The position numbers and the translations under genes are program-made. From assembly GCA_026874595.1 (NCBI GenBank), contig CM049307.1, forward strand, positions 45,069,678 through 45,133,677: a DNA stretch of 64,000 bases, given 5' to 3'. Position 1 is the stretch's first letter, and every line of letters begins with the position of its first letter. The stretch comes from Sipunculus nudus. Taxonomy: Eukaryota; Annelida; Sipuncula; Golfingiida; Sipunculidae. Positions 47,701 through 60,900 of this stretch are shown piece by piece. The notes below the pieces were generated by a model. The model did not search any database and was not told where the DNA came from. It was given only the letters and a program-made list of their open reading frames with translations.

Positions 47701-50700
47701 TTCGAGCCCTAGTGAAAATCATTATAGCTGCTGCATAATTATCCTTCCAAAATATAATAAAATTCGCCGCCGTTAGCAGTATGATTTCTGTGACTCTTCA
47801 TTTCAATACATTTTACACCCGACAACATAACAACCTGCTGAAACTATAAAGTAGCCATCATTAAAGCCGTCTTACGACAAGTCATCGTTAATTGAAGGCA
47901 ATACATAGCTGCACGAGGGGTCGTGAAACAGCTAGGGTCTTTGAAAACAGGTGGAGTTCACTTTATTTTATAGATCACACACATAAACGGTGCAATGCCT
48001 TTAACACGATGAGAAGTAGCTAAAACTAGCAGTGAATGAGAGCTGGAATTTGTGATTTTTTGTGTGTATGTTTGTAAACGTAAAAAGGCAGTTTGTGAAA
48101 TGTTGTTTAACTCAAGATTTGGATAAAATCCTTGGGATATAGGAAAGACGATTAATGTCATACATATTATTTACATTTAGAAAAGGAGTGCTATTGTCAC
48201 ACAAGTTTTGACTTGGCCTGATGCTGCAAGTATACACAATTTTGCCAGTTTTATCATGTAAATTTTACCTCCGGAGAATCTGTTCAGTTACGGTAAAAAA
48301 AATGATGAACATCCAGGATATACAAATTTCACAAATTTAAATAATGATCATAAGTACATGGATTTATGGCTTTAATCTATGTTTAAAAGATAAAATTCTT
48401 GTTCTCACGTTTTTATAATTTCACATCAATCTTCTCACTAAACAAAGCAAAACAAGAGCAAACTTGAACAATTTTACTGTGTTAGAATAATATTTGGTGT
48501 TTTCGGATAAAACAGGAAATAGTTTTACTTGTTTTACATAATATTCATATTTATCGTCACGCAGTGGTGCTATTGAATATGATAAATAAATCATGGACAT
48601 TGAATATTAAATTGCTCAGAGGAATAAAAAGACCCACTTGCACAATGACAAAAAACTTTTTTGTGTGTGTGCGTGTTTTTTATTTGAAGAAAATTCAAAA
48701 TTACATGTTTTTATTCTTTTAAATATCAAGAAAATTCAAAATTACATGTTTTTATTCCTATATAGGATAATTGTGCAGAAATGTGTAAATAATTTTGTAT
48801 ATTGTATTTTTTTAATTTAAAACTCCAATGAACAATGATGTACACATTGTGAGCACAGTTTTTATAGGCATGATTTTTTTTTTCGTAGGTAAATATGTTT
48901 TTGTTTAAAATAATAATATTAAAAAAAAAGATATCCACGATCTTAGCAAAACACTAGCTATAGAAATCCGCTTTTACTGTGTACGAAAAATTGCAACATC
49001 AATGAATGGTTTCGGGAAAGTGGGAGAAAGAAACCTGTCAGGGCACCGGTTCGACAAGGGGTCGCGGATGCGACACGAAAATAGTGTGAGGACACCGCAA
49101 AGTTTAGAATCTATCTGAGGTGAGTGTTGGTGACAAGTTTACATGTAACGGCAAAGTTTAGTGCGGAAAAACCTTTTTTTTACCAAGCCCAGATCCTCAA
49201 ATTATGGGAGGTTATTTTTAGAACAATACATTCAGCTTTTCTTGAGATGTCTACTGTTTTATGGTATTTCCGCCATACGTGGTCATATTTAAGGTCAAAT
49301 TCACTCTCGTTATAAAGACCATGACCCCGTTCGATTTTAAAAGGCGTTCTTCTTTAACCCATTACTTTTCACTTATGAATATTTAAAAAAAGATTCCTGA
49401 TTTATTTAAGTCATCTGGCTCTAATTTTTTTTAATACAGAGTAGCGTGGCAGCGGTGCCGGTGACACGAGTCTTAGCTTTTGAGGTGTTCAAACAGGTTT
49501 CACTCAGTATTACCTACTTTTTTATCTAGACAGTGGATCTGTCGACATGGAAAGTTTGAACTTCCTGGGGCCAACAGTAATATTTTGTGCCCCGCTGAAG
49601 TAAACAGTGTTGGCTGTAAATTGTCATATTTAGAAAATTAAGTTAAAATGCGTTAAAATAGATATATTGCAGTTGGGGCCACCAGTTTCTGCAACGTTAA
49701 AGTTCAATGGAGCAATCAGAATTCTATTAACGGCAATCCAATTATAAAATGTCCGTCTTCTTCTATTATTTTTTTACAGACAGAGGCCTCAGCTTCCGAT
49801 GAAGAGGTCGTTCACTCCTGGTAACTAATAGAATGCAGGTCACGGTAACATAATTTTGCACCTTGAAAGAGCAGTTACCTGGACCGATCAAAATGTTAAT
49901 TACAACTTCCTGGGACTCATAGATTCGATTTGTGTCTCGCTGTTGTTTTTCTAATGGCTATCGGCAAAATTAGTCCTCAGAGAAAATCAGGAAAATTCAT
50001 GAAAATATAAATATTGTAGATGGCGCCACCTGTCTTATGCAGCAGAACGTGTCGAGCATGATAAAAAAACACTCCATTTCTTGCAATCAATTCAGCCGTT
50101 CCTGAGAAAGCTGGCCATTTGAATGAATTTTTACAAAAAAAGTCTTAGCTTCTGGGTGCAGAAAAATTTTAAATTTTTTTATGTAATTCAGAAAATGACA
50201 GTCAAAGTGACATAATTTTTAATTTGCTCAGGTGAACTATCAGTGCCTGTCAACACGTGAAGGGTAAACTTATTCCGCCTAATATTTACGATTTGTACCC
50301 TGTTGGCGAACGAACAGACGCCGGGTGTGATCGCTATAGCTTAAATGACTTTCAATCAGCTGAAAAATAAGTATACGGTAGAATTAAGGGCGCCACAGGA
50401 AATAACGGTTGTCTGGAATCCTCCGATAGCAAGTAAATTATGGGAACTTGAGGGGTTATCATCCAAATTATTATAACGCTCTTATATATTCACTTGACGT
50501 ATTGAAGAGTACTGATATATTGGTCCCTTCTATAAAGAACTGTATCAGACATGAATACAAACCTTCAATAGAAAAATAACAAAAAAGTAGACACCATAAG
50601 TACACCCTGCATACTCTACCTTAAAGGCACTACAGCTTCATTTGCGAGAAGTAATGCCACCTCGTATGACCATAGCTTCGGTCCTTGCATCATACCACTT

Positions 50701-50875
50701 TTTATACATGTGATAAAATTCCTGATCATCCATAATTATACTCAAATGTCTCAAATCCGAGCGATGCCCTATAATTTTGGAATATCTAACTACATATCTA
50801 ACTATGCTTAAGATAAAGCATATCTTCTTTTTTTTATTAAATTCATTTTGGTGTGTTTAAATGTTTTCCCTTATT
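47701..50875. repeat. Array flank; partly duplicated, otherwise no gene
   Basis: The piece near 47960-48020 (CACATAAACGGTGCAATGCC, then AACACGATGAGAAGTAGCT) matches 39680-39730. 50380-50750 matches 40190-40480 and is the 3' flank of the following pseudogene. Between them (48.1-50.3 kb) no gene was recognised. A 30-bp direct repeat occurs at 48687-48716 and 48728-48757. Confidence 0.5.
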
Positions 50876-50884
50876 CAAAGTGTT

Positions 50885-51345
50885 TCTTATACCAGCTCCA
50901 TGTCAAAGGCAAGACTCTTTTCTCGTTTTATTTTGGTCTCCTGATACAGATTGTGGAAAGCCTCAAGTTTGACTAATTTTCTTCGAGAGTTTACGATGAT
51001 TAAGTAGGTGTCCCCAACACTTACTTGCCAGTTGTTCTTTGATCACCCTTTGACAGAAGTCCGTCCAATATTTCTTTGAATGAAGTACGTCTGAGGACAG
51101 GTCAGGCATTTATGCTGAGAGATCGATTACACCAGCAGTCTTCCACGCTCGCCAGAGTCTTTCCAGAGTAACATCTAGAGAAAGACCAGAGTTCTTTTCC
51201 CGCTGATTCAAAGGAAACTGACAAATGACAGTGAAAAATCCATTTACTTTTCCTGGTGTCATTTGTTATAGGATTAAACTTCATTTTTTAAGATAGTTAT
51301 TTGCAAAATCTGTTGTAGCAGTCTCCAGCTGATACATATATTAAC
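50885..51345 (-). pseudogene. Sulfotransferase pseudogene (3' half of the catalytic exon only)
   Basis: The minus strand matches the C-terminal half of gene 3's exon 3. The KTAGVIDPSA-equivalent is at about 51120-51150, and the TLERLWRAWK-like stretch and the lysine/leucine-rich end can be traced. The conserved ELFGYKKY end is damaged (50885-50910). Stops and frameshifts occur throughout, and the 5' half with both PAPS motifs is missing beyond about 51345, where unrelated DNA begins. Confidence 0.85.
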
Positions 51346-51560
51346 AAACTCTTGGTCATGTTCAGAGATGGGTGACCTTGACCTACTTTCAAGGTTACCG
51401 AACTAAGAATAGAGTAAAACTTAGGAGCATATTTCTTAGGAAGCGTTTGGTTTGATTGTTATGAAACATGGTACATACCTCACCAGTCTACATTAATAAC
51501 TGGGACATGTACAGCTGTACATCCACTGTTCTTTTGGCTGAGGGCTTTTGTCAGCTTTTG
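51346..51560. other. Junction DNA between truncated pseudogene and upstream block
   Basis: Includes GTGACCTTGACCTACTTTCAAGG, a motif type common in invertebrate intron repeats. It marks where the missing half of the pseudogene was replaced. No gene was seen. Confidence 0.4.
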
Positions 51561-51800
51561 CTGATATTCTAGTTTGTTTATGCAGGGTCTGATTCAGCTT
51601 GTGCTTTCTCGAGAAACGCGCAAGTAAGTTTTGATCCACAATAAAAGAATGATCGCGTGAGCTATACTTAATTTTCATGTGACAGATTTTTTTTGTAAAT
51701 TTAGACTTTACATAATAGTAAAATGAGTAAGTGGTCGTGTAATATAATATGTTATACTTTTTTCAACATATTAGGGAAGGCAAGGTAGAAACTTTTGTCA
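51561..51800. repeat. Array block D: fourth, short copy of the upstream block
   Basis: TATGCAGGGTCTGATTCAGC, GAATGATCGCGTGA and the following ACATAATAGTAAAATG match block A near 12905-13040, block B near 44855-44985 and block C near 47400-47540. This is the right-hand limit of the array. Confidence 0.65.
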
Positions 51801-52460
51801 GTTTGGAACCCTAGTGCATTAGAAACTCTCAAAAATCTAATAAACGGCGCCGCATGCCGTATAGGCAGTATACACAGTCGCAGACGTCTTGTTTCTATGA
51901 CTCTTAATTTCACACACATTTCCCACTCGACAACATGAAAATCTCCTGATATTAAAGGTTTTTTTATCAGAATGGTCGTGTTTATCATTGTTTGTCCTTG
52001 ACTAAGTACAGGTAATATTGTAGCACGAGTGATCTGTTACAAGGACAAATGATGTATATACAGACTTGTGGTGTTCCCATGGCCTATTAAACTATGAAAC
52101 TGTGTAATTATATGATGTAAAATGTATTAATATTTTGTAAGAGTAAGGTATATAAAATAAATGAAATTTCATTTAATAATTTGTTATTTTATAACAAAAA
52201 ATGGTTCATTAATTTTACACTTTACCATCAATTGGTCAAATAAATTCACTTATTTTTCAGTCAATTTGAAACTGCGGGAAAATTTCATTTTATAAATAGC
52301 CTGAGTAAATAAGACAATTTCTAAATTGACTGAAAATTTCAGCCAGTTTACAAAATGACTGATTTTACACATTGACTGTAGTAACAACATTCACCTGATG
52401 ATAGGATCCCATCCCGTGAAACAGTCTGTAGTGAATTCACAGTGTTGTTTATCTTAAATG

Positions 52461-52461
<1 letters not shown>

Positions 52462-52513
<52 letters not shown>
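52462..52513. repeat. (TA)n microsatellite
   Basis: An approximately 52-bp uninterrupted TA dinucleotide run. Confidence 0.95.
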
Positions 52514-52514
<1 letters not shown>

Positions 52515-53619
52515 CAGGTCATGTTCTCTTTAACAGATTAAAAAAAGTGATCGGTACTGTACGGTTTCAATCTTTCTCTTAGCTAAGCGGACTAAAGCTC
52601 ATCTTAGTTTTAGCGGTGGCCCTTCGTCTGACGTCCGTCCAGACGTTTAAATGCAGGGCAAAAAAACGTATAGAAACCTTTCACGTCAGTTACAGAGAGG
52701 CTGTGTTGAAATAATCATTAAAAAAGACAAAATTATAGGTCACAAAGATTTATAATCTATGAGCGGTATATACCGCCTTTAGGGCTTAATAAAGTCAGGT
52801 ATAGATTCACTTTTCATAGTATAAAAGGCTACATTAGGTCAGAAAATTTAATGGTGCCCATTCACCTTCCATTTGAAAAACAATGGATGTGATTTCTGGC
52901 TTCCTCTGTGTATATATTAATGATCCAAATAAGGGAAATTTTTGTTGTGAAAAATTCTTAAAACGCCTTAGTGAAGGATGTATGAACCTGTTTATCAAGA
53001 ACTAGTTTGTAAACACAGCAATGTCGAAAAACGGAGAAAACATGTAACCTAAGTTGGAGGTTGCATATATGCGGACGTAGAAAGGTATAACTTGTTGCAA
53101 AACGCCATTTGCAATGCTAGATCTGGCTTATCTGATGTTGCCAGATGCCCTTGTTAAATTTGTTTTGATAATTTTGGCGGGTCCCACATATTATAAACAC
53201 GATGATATAAACAAAACAAGTAGCCTGTGTGCGGTGATGTCCACGTTTGCTGGCCTTTTTTAAAAAAGCTTAAAGGGATATGCTTAAGTTTATAAAGGTC
53301 AGATAGGTGTTAAGGCCCCTTTAAATAACAATTAAGTTTCCCATTAACACCTTTTTTACTTTCAGTATGCAAAGTCAACACAAAATCGACCAGGAAATTT
53401 TTCGGTTATGTAATAATAACTGTTTTGAACGTATAACTGTTTGTCCATGTTATGTTTTATATGATAGATCATACATTTGAATAAATAGGCCTAATGCTTT
53501 GAAGTTTGCGTTGCTCTTTAAACTCGAGTAGCTTTAAGCTACAATTCTTTTTACTCGGTCGCGGCCACGGTATGCGGATAAAACAAAGTTTGTATATGTG
53601 ATATATAATACTTATGTAT

Positions 53620-53658
<39 letters not shown>
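53620..53658. repeat. (TA)n microsatellite
   Basis: An approximately 39-bp TA run with one AA interruption. Confidence 0.9.
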
Positions 53659-54629
53659 CCCTGCATTGTGAAAGTGGTAGTAAGAGATGGGAAACCAGCC
53701 GCTTGAATCGAAACAGATACATGCATGTATTGGCAAGACCACTCACCAGTGAATGACAGTCAAATATATTTCCCATATTCACGATGATTTAAATTGATGC
53801 TTTCAGGCGGAAAACGTTTTTCCTCATGGCATGGCATATACTGATATACACGTTATAATCCTGGGGAAACCCCTATGTGACGTATACATTTCAGTGGGAT
53901 TCCTCGTCCGACCCCATCCGTTTAAAATTTTTGTCGGATTGGTCGATACATGATCCGACAAAAATGTTGTCATATGACGGGTCGGATAAGTATCGCGACC
54001 GCAACCGCATAAAAGGAATCAGTCCTTCATAATACCATATGTTCGATTCTATCCCCCACCGTACCTCGGCCGCAACCACGTAAAAAAAATCGTAGCTTTA
54101 TAGTTGTTATATAACACTTTTTGCGGTATCCATTTTTTTTTCCTTTTTAAAGGAAGTTTGTAAAGCAATTAAATTCAGTTTTAAGACTGAAAATATATTG
54201 AGCTATTTCCTGTCATGTAATTTTTTCAGGTGTCCAACCAAAACCCCTTTATTTTACATTTCACGGTGTATAAATATAATTTGCCTCTTTTAACATAACC
54301 TCCGGCAATCTCAGTTAGTATTTTAATTGGAAATTCACATTTGTGAATTCCACTAAAAGTCCACTTGAGTAAAATAACGAATTCATATTTTTTTTAATCC
54401 TTTGATTCTTCTTCAGCAAAATGTTAATAACTAAAAAAATAAACTAAATTTACTTTTACTTTTATTTCCTTTAACATTTAATCGTAAATATTTAAAGGTT
54501 TAATTCGAAGCAGTTTTCGGGTATTAATATTTATGATTTAATTTAAAAAGTCGGCAGGAATGTCAATTGAAACGCATTCAAACGTGTTAGAAGTTGCAAT
54601 TTTCAATTTTTATATCTCAACTGATGTGT

Positions 54630-54905
54630 TGTGGGGTTAATTGACGGATCGCCATCAGATGGCGCTGGCTGCCAGGCAGGAACATTTCGGAAGACCTCGG
54701 CCGATTCGGCCGAACTGTTCCGAATGGGCAGGACCAAAACAAGACCTGACAGCATGCAGCATGCAACTAAGAGAATATCACAACAACATGAGTTCACGTG
54801 GCGGGCGGTGGGACATGGTCCGTATCTGTGTACAGAGAACATCTGATGCGTGTCTGCCGGCATCACCGCCGTGTTCTGTCTAATCTAAACCTCTACGACT
54901 AAACT
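54630..54905 (+). promoter_or_regulatory. GC-rich 5' region of the SLC22 gene
   Basis: A GC-rich island in AT-rich surroundings immediately upstream of the SLC22 start codon, so probably promoter and 5' UTR. It contains CCATCAGATGGCGCTGG at 54652-54668, which resembles the bilaterian CTCF core (AGRTGGCGC), and the near-palindrome TCGGCCGATTCGGCCGA near 54698. Overlapping small frames on both strands here are best explained as composition. Confidence 0.5.
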
Positions 54906-57900
54906 ATGGACGTGGACGAAGCATATGAGGTGGTGGGGGAGTTTGGGCGGTACCAGCGCAAGCTGTTTTGGGGGCTGGCATTGCTGAATGTGTTCCAGGC
55001 AGTCCATCAGGTCCACATGATATTCCAAGGTGCCACCCCCGGCTTCACCTGTAGTGAGAGATCAGACGGTCCCCCGATAGATGGATGTCCTAAAGGGGGC
55101 AACACCACATGTAATTATGTGACATATGACAAGGCCTTTACATCTATTGTCACAGAGGTAAGACAAGTCAGATATATATAAGCTGGTAAACAACAGTTTT
55201 ATTCAAAATGTATAACTATAACACCTACTTTTTAAATAATTTTAGTTTTAATTGTGTTTATCATTGATTATTACTTCACCATCCCAGTTATATCAGTATT
55301 AAATGTTACTGTTAATAGTGTATCTACCTACATATAAATTAACGAAAAAAGATGCATGTCAAATTATGAAAAAATATGTGGGAATACCACCAGCTGTGAC
55401 TAAAGAGCAGTAATTGTAAAGTATGTTGCCTTATTAACTCTACTGGTAATTATATGATACTGGTATTTAATATGCTTATATATATATATATTCTTTACTA
55501 AGAAAAAATGAGTTAAAGAGAAGGTTATCAGTTTCCTGTATTTCTCCACCAGGAAGGTAAATTATATGTCAGGGTTGGGGCCAGGTACTTGTACCTGTAC
55601 CTAGGTACACATTTCAGAGTACCTGTACCTGTACCTGCCAGTCATGAGTAGGAAGTACCTTGTACCTGTACCTGGAACTAAAGTACCTGTACCTGGTACA
55701 AGGTACTCCAGGTACTTTTTCATATTTTCAGTTTTTTTCTCTTTTAGTATTAAATTTGGTTACCTGTAGTGTAAAATAATCAGCAAGCCATCAGTGTGAT
55801 AAACTGCTCATGAATTGAATTGTTATCACACCTCCAGAATGGTCACATGTGTGAAATCAACTGTAACCACTTATTAAGCAAATCATTTGATTATACTATA
55901 CTTGGTGCACTAAATGAACATTTAGTACACAAATATTCTGTTTGTGAAGTATGGTTTCAGAATAATCCCTGTCTTACTGTACTTGGTGTATTTAAAGGAC
56001 TTTCAGTAGACTTGAATTTCATGTTTGTGAATGTATGGTGTCATACACTACTTGGTGCACTTAATTGACTTTTAATACACTTAAATATCCTTTTTGTGAA
56101 TGTATGGTGCCATACAGTTAATAAGTTCTAAAAAAATATACTTTAGCAAATGACTTCGGTAGTGTTTGATAGAAAAAAAGGCATGTTAACTTGCATACGT
56201 AAATTTATGCCGTAAAAACTTCTTTGAAGTGATCCTCAAATAAATGTACCTGTACCTGTACCTAGGTAATTTCTAAAGTACCTGTACCTGTACCTAGATA
56301 CTCTGTGAAAATCAAGTACCTGTACCTGTACCTGTACCTGGCCAATTCACAAGTACCTGTACCTGTACCTAGGTACTTTCACTTGTACCTGGCCCCAACC
56401 CTGTTATATGTTTGCTAGTTTGTTTGTCTGTCTGTTTGTTTGTCTGTTTTAAATAGATTGTGAAGAAAATTTGTGATGGGTTAAGGTAACGCCCTGTTAA
56501 CTATCCTTCAGTTTTGGAGGTAATTTATATCACCATTATATTTTTTTTTTTAATTCAGAGGATTATGTACCATGGTAAAACAGGGTGAAGGGAGACCATT
56601 CATAGTTATTAGGGCCAGCTTTTTTTAAGCAGCTGAGCAGGTAAACCTGTGTAATAAAATGTAGTACAACAGATGAAAGCTTGATTAGGGGGTCTTGCAG
56701 GGGGTATCCAGGTAGTTGTACAACTACATACATCTAGTTCTGTATTACTTTTGAAAATGGAATCAGTTTTGAGCTGTGTGTACAGTATACATGTATCAGT
56801 GCTGTTGAAAGGATAAAGTATGATTCTTCCATTCTTGTTGTGTTTCAGTGGAAGCTGATCTGTAAAGATGGCTACAAATCTGGTGTCACGCAGTCATTTA
56901 TCATGGGCGGCATCATGGTTGGATGTCTGATATTTGGGAAGTTCTCAGATAAATACGGCAGGAGGCCATGCTTAACTTATGGTGTCTTTTTCTTCACAAC
57001 ATTTGCTTTTATTAGCACATTTGCTAGTTCATACTGGACTTACACAGCTTTACGGTTCTTGACTGGGATATTTAATGGTGGTGCTGGACTGGTCCAGTTT
57101 GTGATGTGTATGGAACTTGTTGGAGCAAAATGGAGGAACTTTTGTGGGAATGTCACTCCGGGGTTGTTTTCAGTTGGTATTGTTGTGTTTGCTGGGATGG
57201 CATACTGTATACGAGATTGGAGGATATTGTCTCTTGTGACAGCGCTTCCAGGGATCATATTTATTGTTTGTTTTTATCTGTAAGTATTTCTTGCTTATTA
57301 TTTGTCGTATTTGTGAAAATTTAAGTTTTGTTAAATTTAAGTGTAGAATATACACACCTGCATTTAAGAACTGAAGAAAATATATAATAAATGTGGCTTT
57401 ATTAAATTGAAATAAATGGCATGTATTTTTTTATCTTCATGTCATAGTTTGTACATTCAGGTTAATATTAATTAAATCGTTAAAATTCATTGTTACGTGC
57501 ATTGTACATTCAACATGATATTAATTCAATCAATAGAACTCCTGCAAGTCTAATGATGAAACATAAAGAAAGTTGATATGCACTTACTTAGGCTAAAATA
57601 CTTTTTGCTGAACAAATCTTTTGCACCCACACAGTATTAGCTTTATGTCCTGTTTCTGGAATCTGGAGTTCCTTGATTTACAACTGGATTTATTGCTATG
57701 ACAGCAAGATGGTTAGTGTTTCTTCAAGAAAAAGGGACATTGTCTACTGGAGTCATCTGTTGAGCATACATGTATAAAGTGATAGAAACTGATTAATTGA
57801 TCAATTTTCAGTTTGTGATTTTTAAACAACATCTCTCTCTTTGATCTAATTTTAGCTCCATTCACTGAAAATCATCTGTGCCGTCTGTTAACAGGGCACA

Positions 57901-60900
57901 GAAATGTAACCATAAAGCCTAGAATCATGAACCTCTGCATCCTGAGAGGTCCTCAAAAGTTCTCCTCAGAAACCTAAAATTAGGTCACTGTGACCTATAT
58001 TCTCCAAGTTACAGGGGTAGTTGAGCACCCTAGAATTATTGTAACAAGTATATACAACTTACCAGATTTCTCAAGTAAGGCTGGATGGCTTGTTATTAAA
58101 TTTGGTGTGCTTATGCATCTTGATGAACCTAAGCTAATATGCATGAATGATGATGCCACCTACATTATCATAATTAGTTGCCTGTGCAAGGACATATTGT
58201 CAACATGTTAGTTGGCTTAGCATCATGACCTGTGGGTCTTTTGTCAGAATAATGGCTTTCAGTGACACTTGAATCTGTTAACTAACTACCCTGTGTTTTA
58301 GTGCATGATTTAATATTTTTTTCTACCAGTATATAATATTTGATACTTTCATATTAGCCATCCTTGTTTAGTTTATGTAGTTTCTGATAGATGGCATTAA
58401 ATCCTTAGAGAAATAATGTCAAATTTCTCAGGATTTTGATGAAAATATTGGAAATGTTGGTTAATGACCCCCTTAGGACACACTTGACTTTGCTTCAGTT
58501 AGCTCAAGACCAGACATTTCTGAGGCATGGCCAAAGAGGAGTTGCATGACAACAGCAGAGTTGCACCACCATCATTTACAACATAGTTTGTAATATATTT
58601 TAGGTATGTGCCAGAGAGTCCACGCTGGTTGTTGACTCAGAATCGTGGGGATGAAGCAGAATCAGTTGTATATAAGATTGGAAAAGGAAATGGTGTTAAT
58701 ATGAGTGGGACACATATCAGGCTCCGCCCACCCGCTGCCAAATCTGGGCGGAGCTATGGGATGATAGACATCTTGACACATAAACTGCTGAGGAAGCGTA
58801 CTTTGTTGCAGATGTATATTTGGTAAGTTCAGCACATATAATTATATTCAATTTTAGTCCAAATTGTGTGATATAATTTGAATAACTTCAACCCTACACT
58901 CACCCTTTTCTAGTACACTCATAGGGGAGGGGGAATGACACACTCTCTCCCAAACTTGAATAAAAAACTGTGTGTGAAATTTATGATTGTTCACGTTTCA
59001 CTTGGTTACACTGGTGTACAATCTGTATGTTTTTAGCAAACCTGTGAACTTATGCAATGGTGCGGTGTCGTGCATAGTGCATCATCTGTATGTTAACCAT
59101 AGCTATCTCAAAAACGGCAGGTGCTAGCATCACCAAATTTTTTGCAAATAATCAGTCATCTGAAAAACTCTATTGCATTTTGTTTATTTTTTTCTAACTG
59201 CATGTTCTTAGATTTTATAGGGAAAAAGCTAAAAAAGCTTTAAAAATCTTCTTCTCCAAAACTGTCCAGCCAAATTGTCCAATATTTCAGAGAAATGATC
59301 CCTGGAACAACCTCTTTCAAATTTGTTCGAATGGTTCCAGTTCGGAGATGTTTGACCGAGTTACAGGAGGTTGAACTTTGTCATCTGTCCAAAAAAGCAT
59401 ATTAAAATTTCAATCTCAGAAATGGCTGGAGCTATCATCACCAAATTTGATGCCAATGTTGGTCACATAGGTCATATCTGAAATTGAGGTATTGGTGGCA
59501 CCCCCTGCTTCGGCCCTTTTTTGTACAGGGTCATCAGTGCCTGTATCACACTGAGGGCTACAAAAAACTTCTTCTCTGAAACCATATGGCCAAAATGTTT
59601 AAAATCACACAGAAATGATCCTAAGGTAGTGCTTTCTTAAGTTTGTTCAAATGGTTTCTTTTCAGTCACTTGTGGCTAAGTTATGGGAAGCTGAATTTAG
59701 TCATATGCCATAACAGCCCATTTTAGCTCAGTGGCTACAAAGATCTTCTTCTCAAAAACAACTGGGCCAAATTCTTAAATCTCACACATTAATTATACTC
59801 AGATATTGATAATTCAAGTTTGTTCAAATGGTTTTGGTTCAGTGCTATATGGCTGAGTAACGGGAAGCTGAACTTAGCCAGTTTGCTGTATCTTCCTATA
59901 CGAATTATACACCTGCGAAACGTTTTAAGACTGATGCCACTGAAGCCAGTTCGTTAAATATTTTACTAGAATAATCCTTACAATAGTTCTTATAATAATT
60001 GTCATAAATGGTTCCACATGAATGATTTTTGGCTGAATTATGGAGATTGAATTGAGTCATTTTACCCATATATGTTAGTTTTGTGATGCTGTTACATCTA
60101 GCCTGGCACCAGTTTATCAGCATATATTACATCATGCCACTAGACATTTAGAATTCAGGTTATCTTTGGTTATTATTGAAAAAAGGGTTTTTTTTTAAGT
60201 TTAAAAAAATTTATATACTTGATTTAAGTTATTCATCATACCAAGCAATGTTACAATCATGGATATTCAGCTCTCTGTGGCTATATAAAGACAACTGTAC
60301 ATGGATCATAAATTATTGGTATCCCTACTCAACTTAATTCAAGAATTTGCCATCAATGAGATATATCTGATTTTTAATTTTGCATTCAGTATGCATCTGT
60401 TATAATTTTACATATATTCCTGATTTTTTTTTTATAAAAAGTCAGCTGAAAAGCATTTTGTATTGGGAAAATTAATTTCAAAGTTATTTCAAGTAGGGAC
60501 TACTTTTGTGTACAGATGGCAGCACTTGGTTAACCATTGGCAGATTGCCCGTGCCTTGATGTTGGCCATTTGCCAAGATGATGTCAGCTCTATAAATAGT
60601 TTTGGCACAGTGCCAGGATTGGAAGAAGTGCAGCCAGGTATAGGTCAAGAGTTCACTCAGTGCAGTAGCTGCATTCTATTTATAGCTTTGGCAGACTGCT
60701 CACTGCATCAGATTTGGCACCGAAGTTCAGCCTGGATCTATTTATAGTTCTGGCAGACTGCCAACTCTGTCAGATTATGCAACATGTTAACTCAGTGCAG
60801 CCAGGTGCAAGTCAAGAGTTCACTCAGCACAGTAGCTTGAGGCAGCAATTTGTCACAGTTCACTCAGGGGCAACTGCTTTACTCACCTAAGCCTCGTCAG

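Larger units (their letters stand above)
51801..54600. other. Intergenic region between the array and the transporter gene
   Basis: No gene was recognised. It holds an inverted repeat around 52252-52340 (TCAGTCAATTT against AAATTGACTGA), two TA microsatellites, and a short G/C-rich duplicated motif (CGGTCGCGGCCACGGTA near 53557; CGCGACCGCAACCGCATAA near 53995). Confidence 0.5.

Noticed and set aside
54603-54883. Several frames upstream of the SLC22 start
   Set aside because: They overlap on both strands in a short GC-rich promoter/5' UTR. An in-frame stop precedes the SLC22 ATG and no domain is present.
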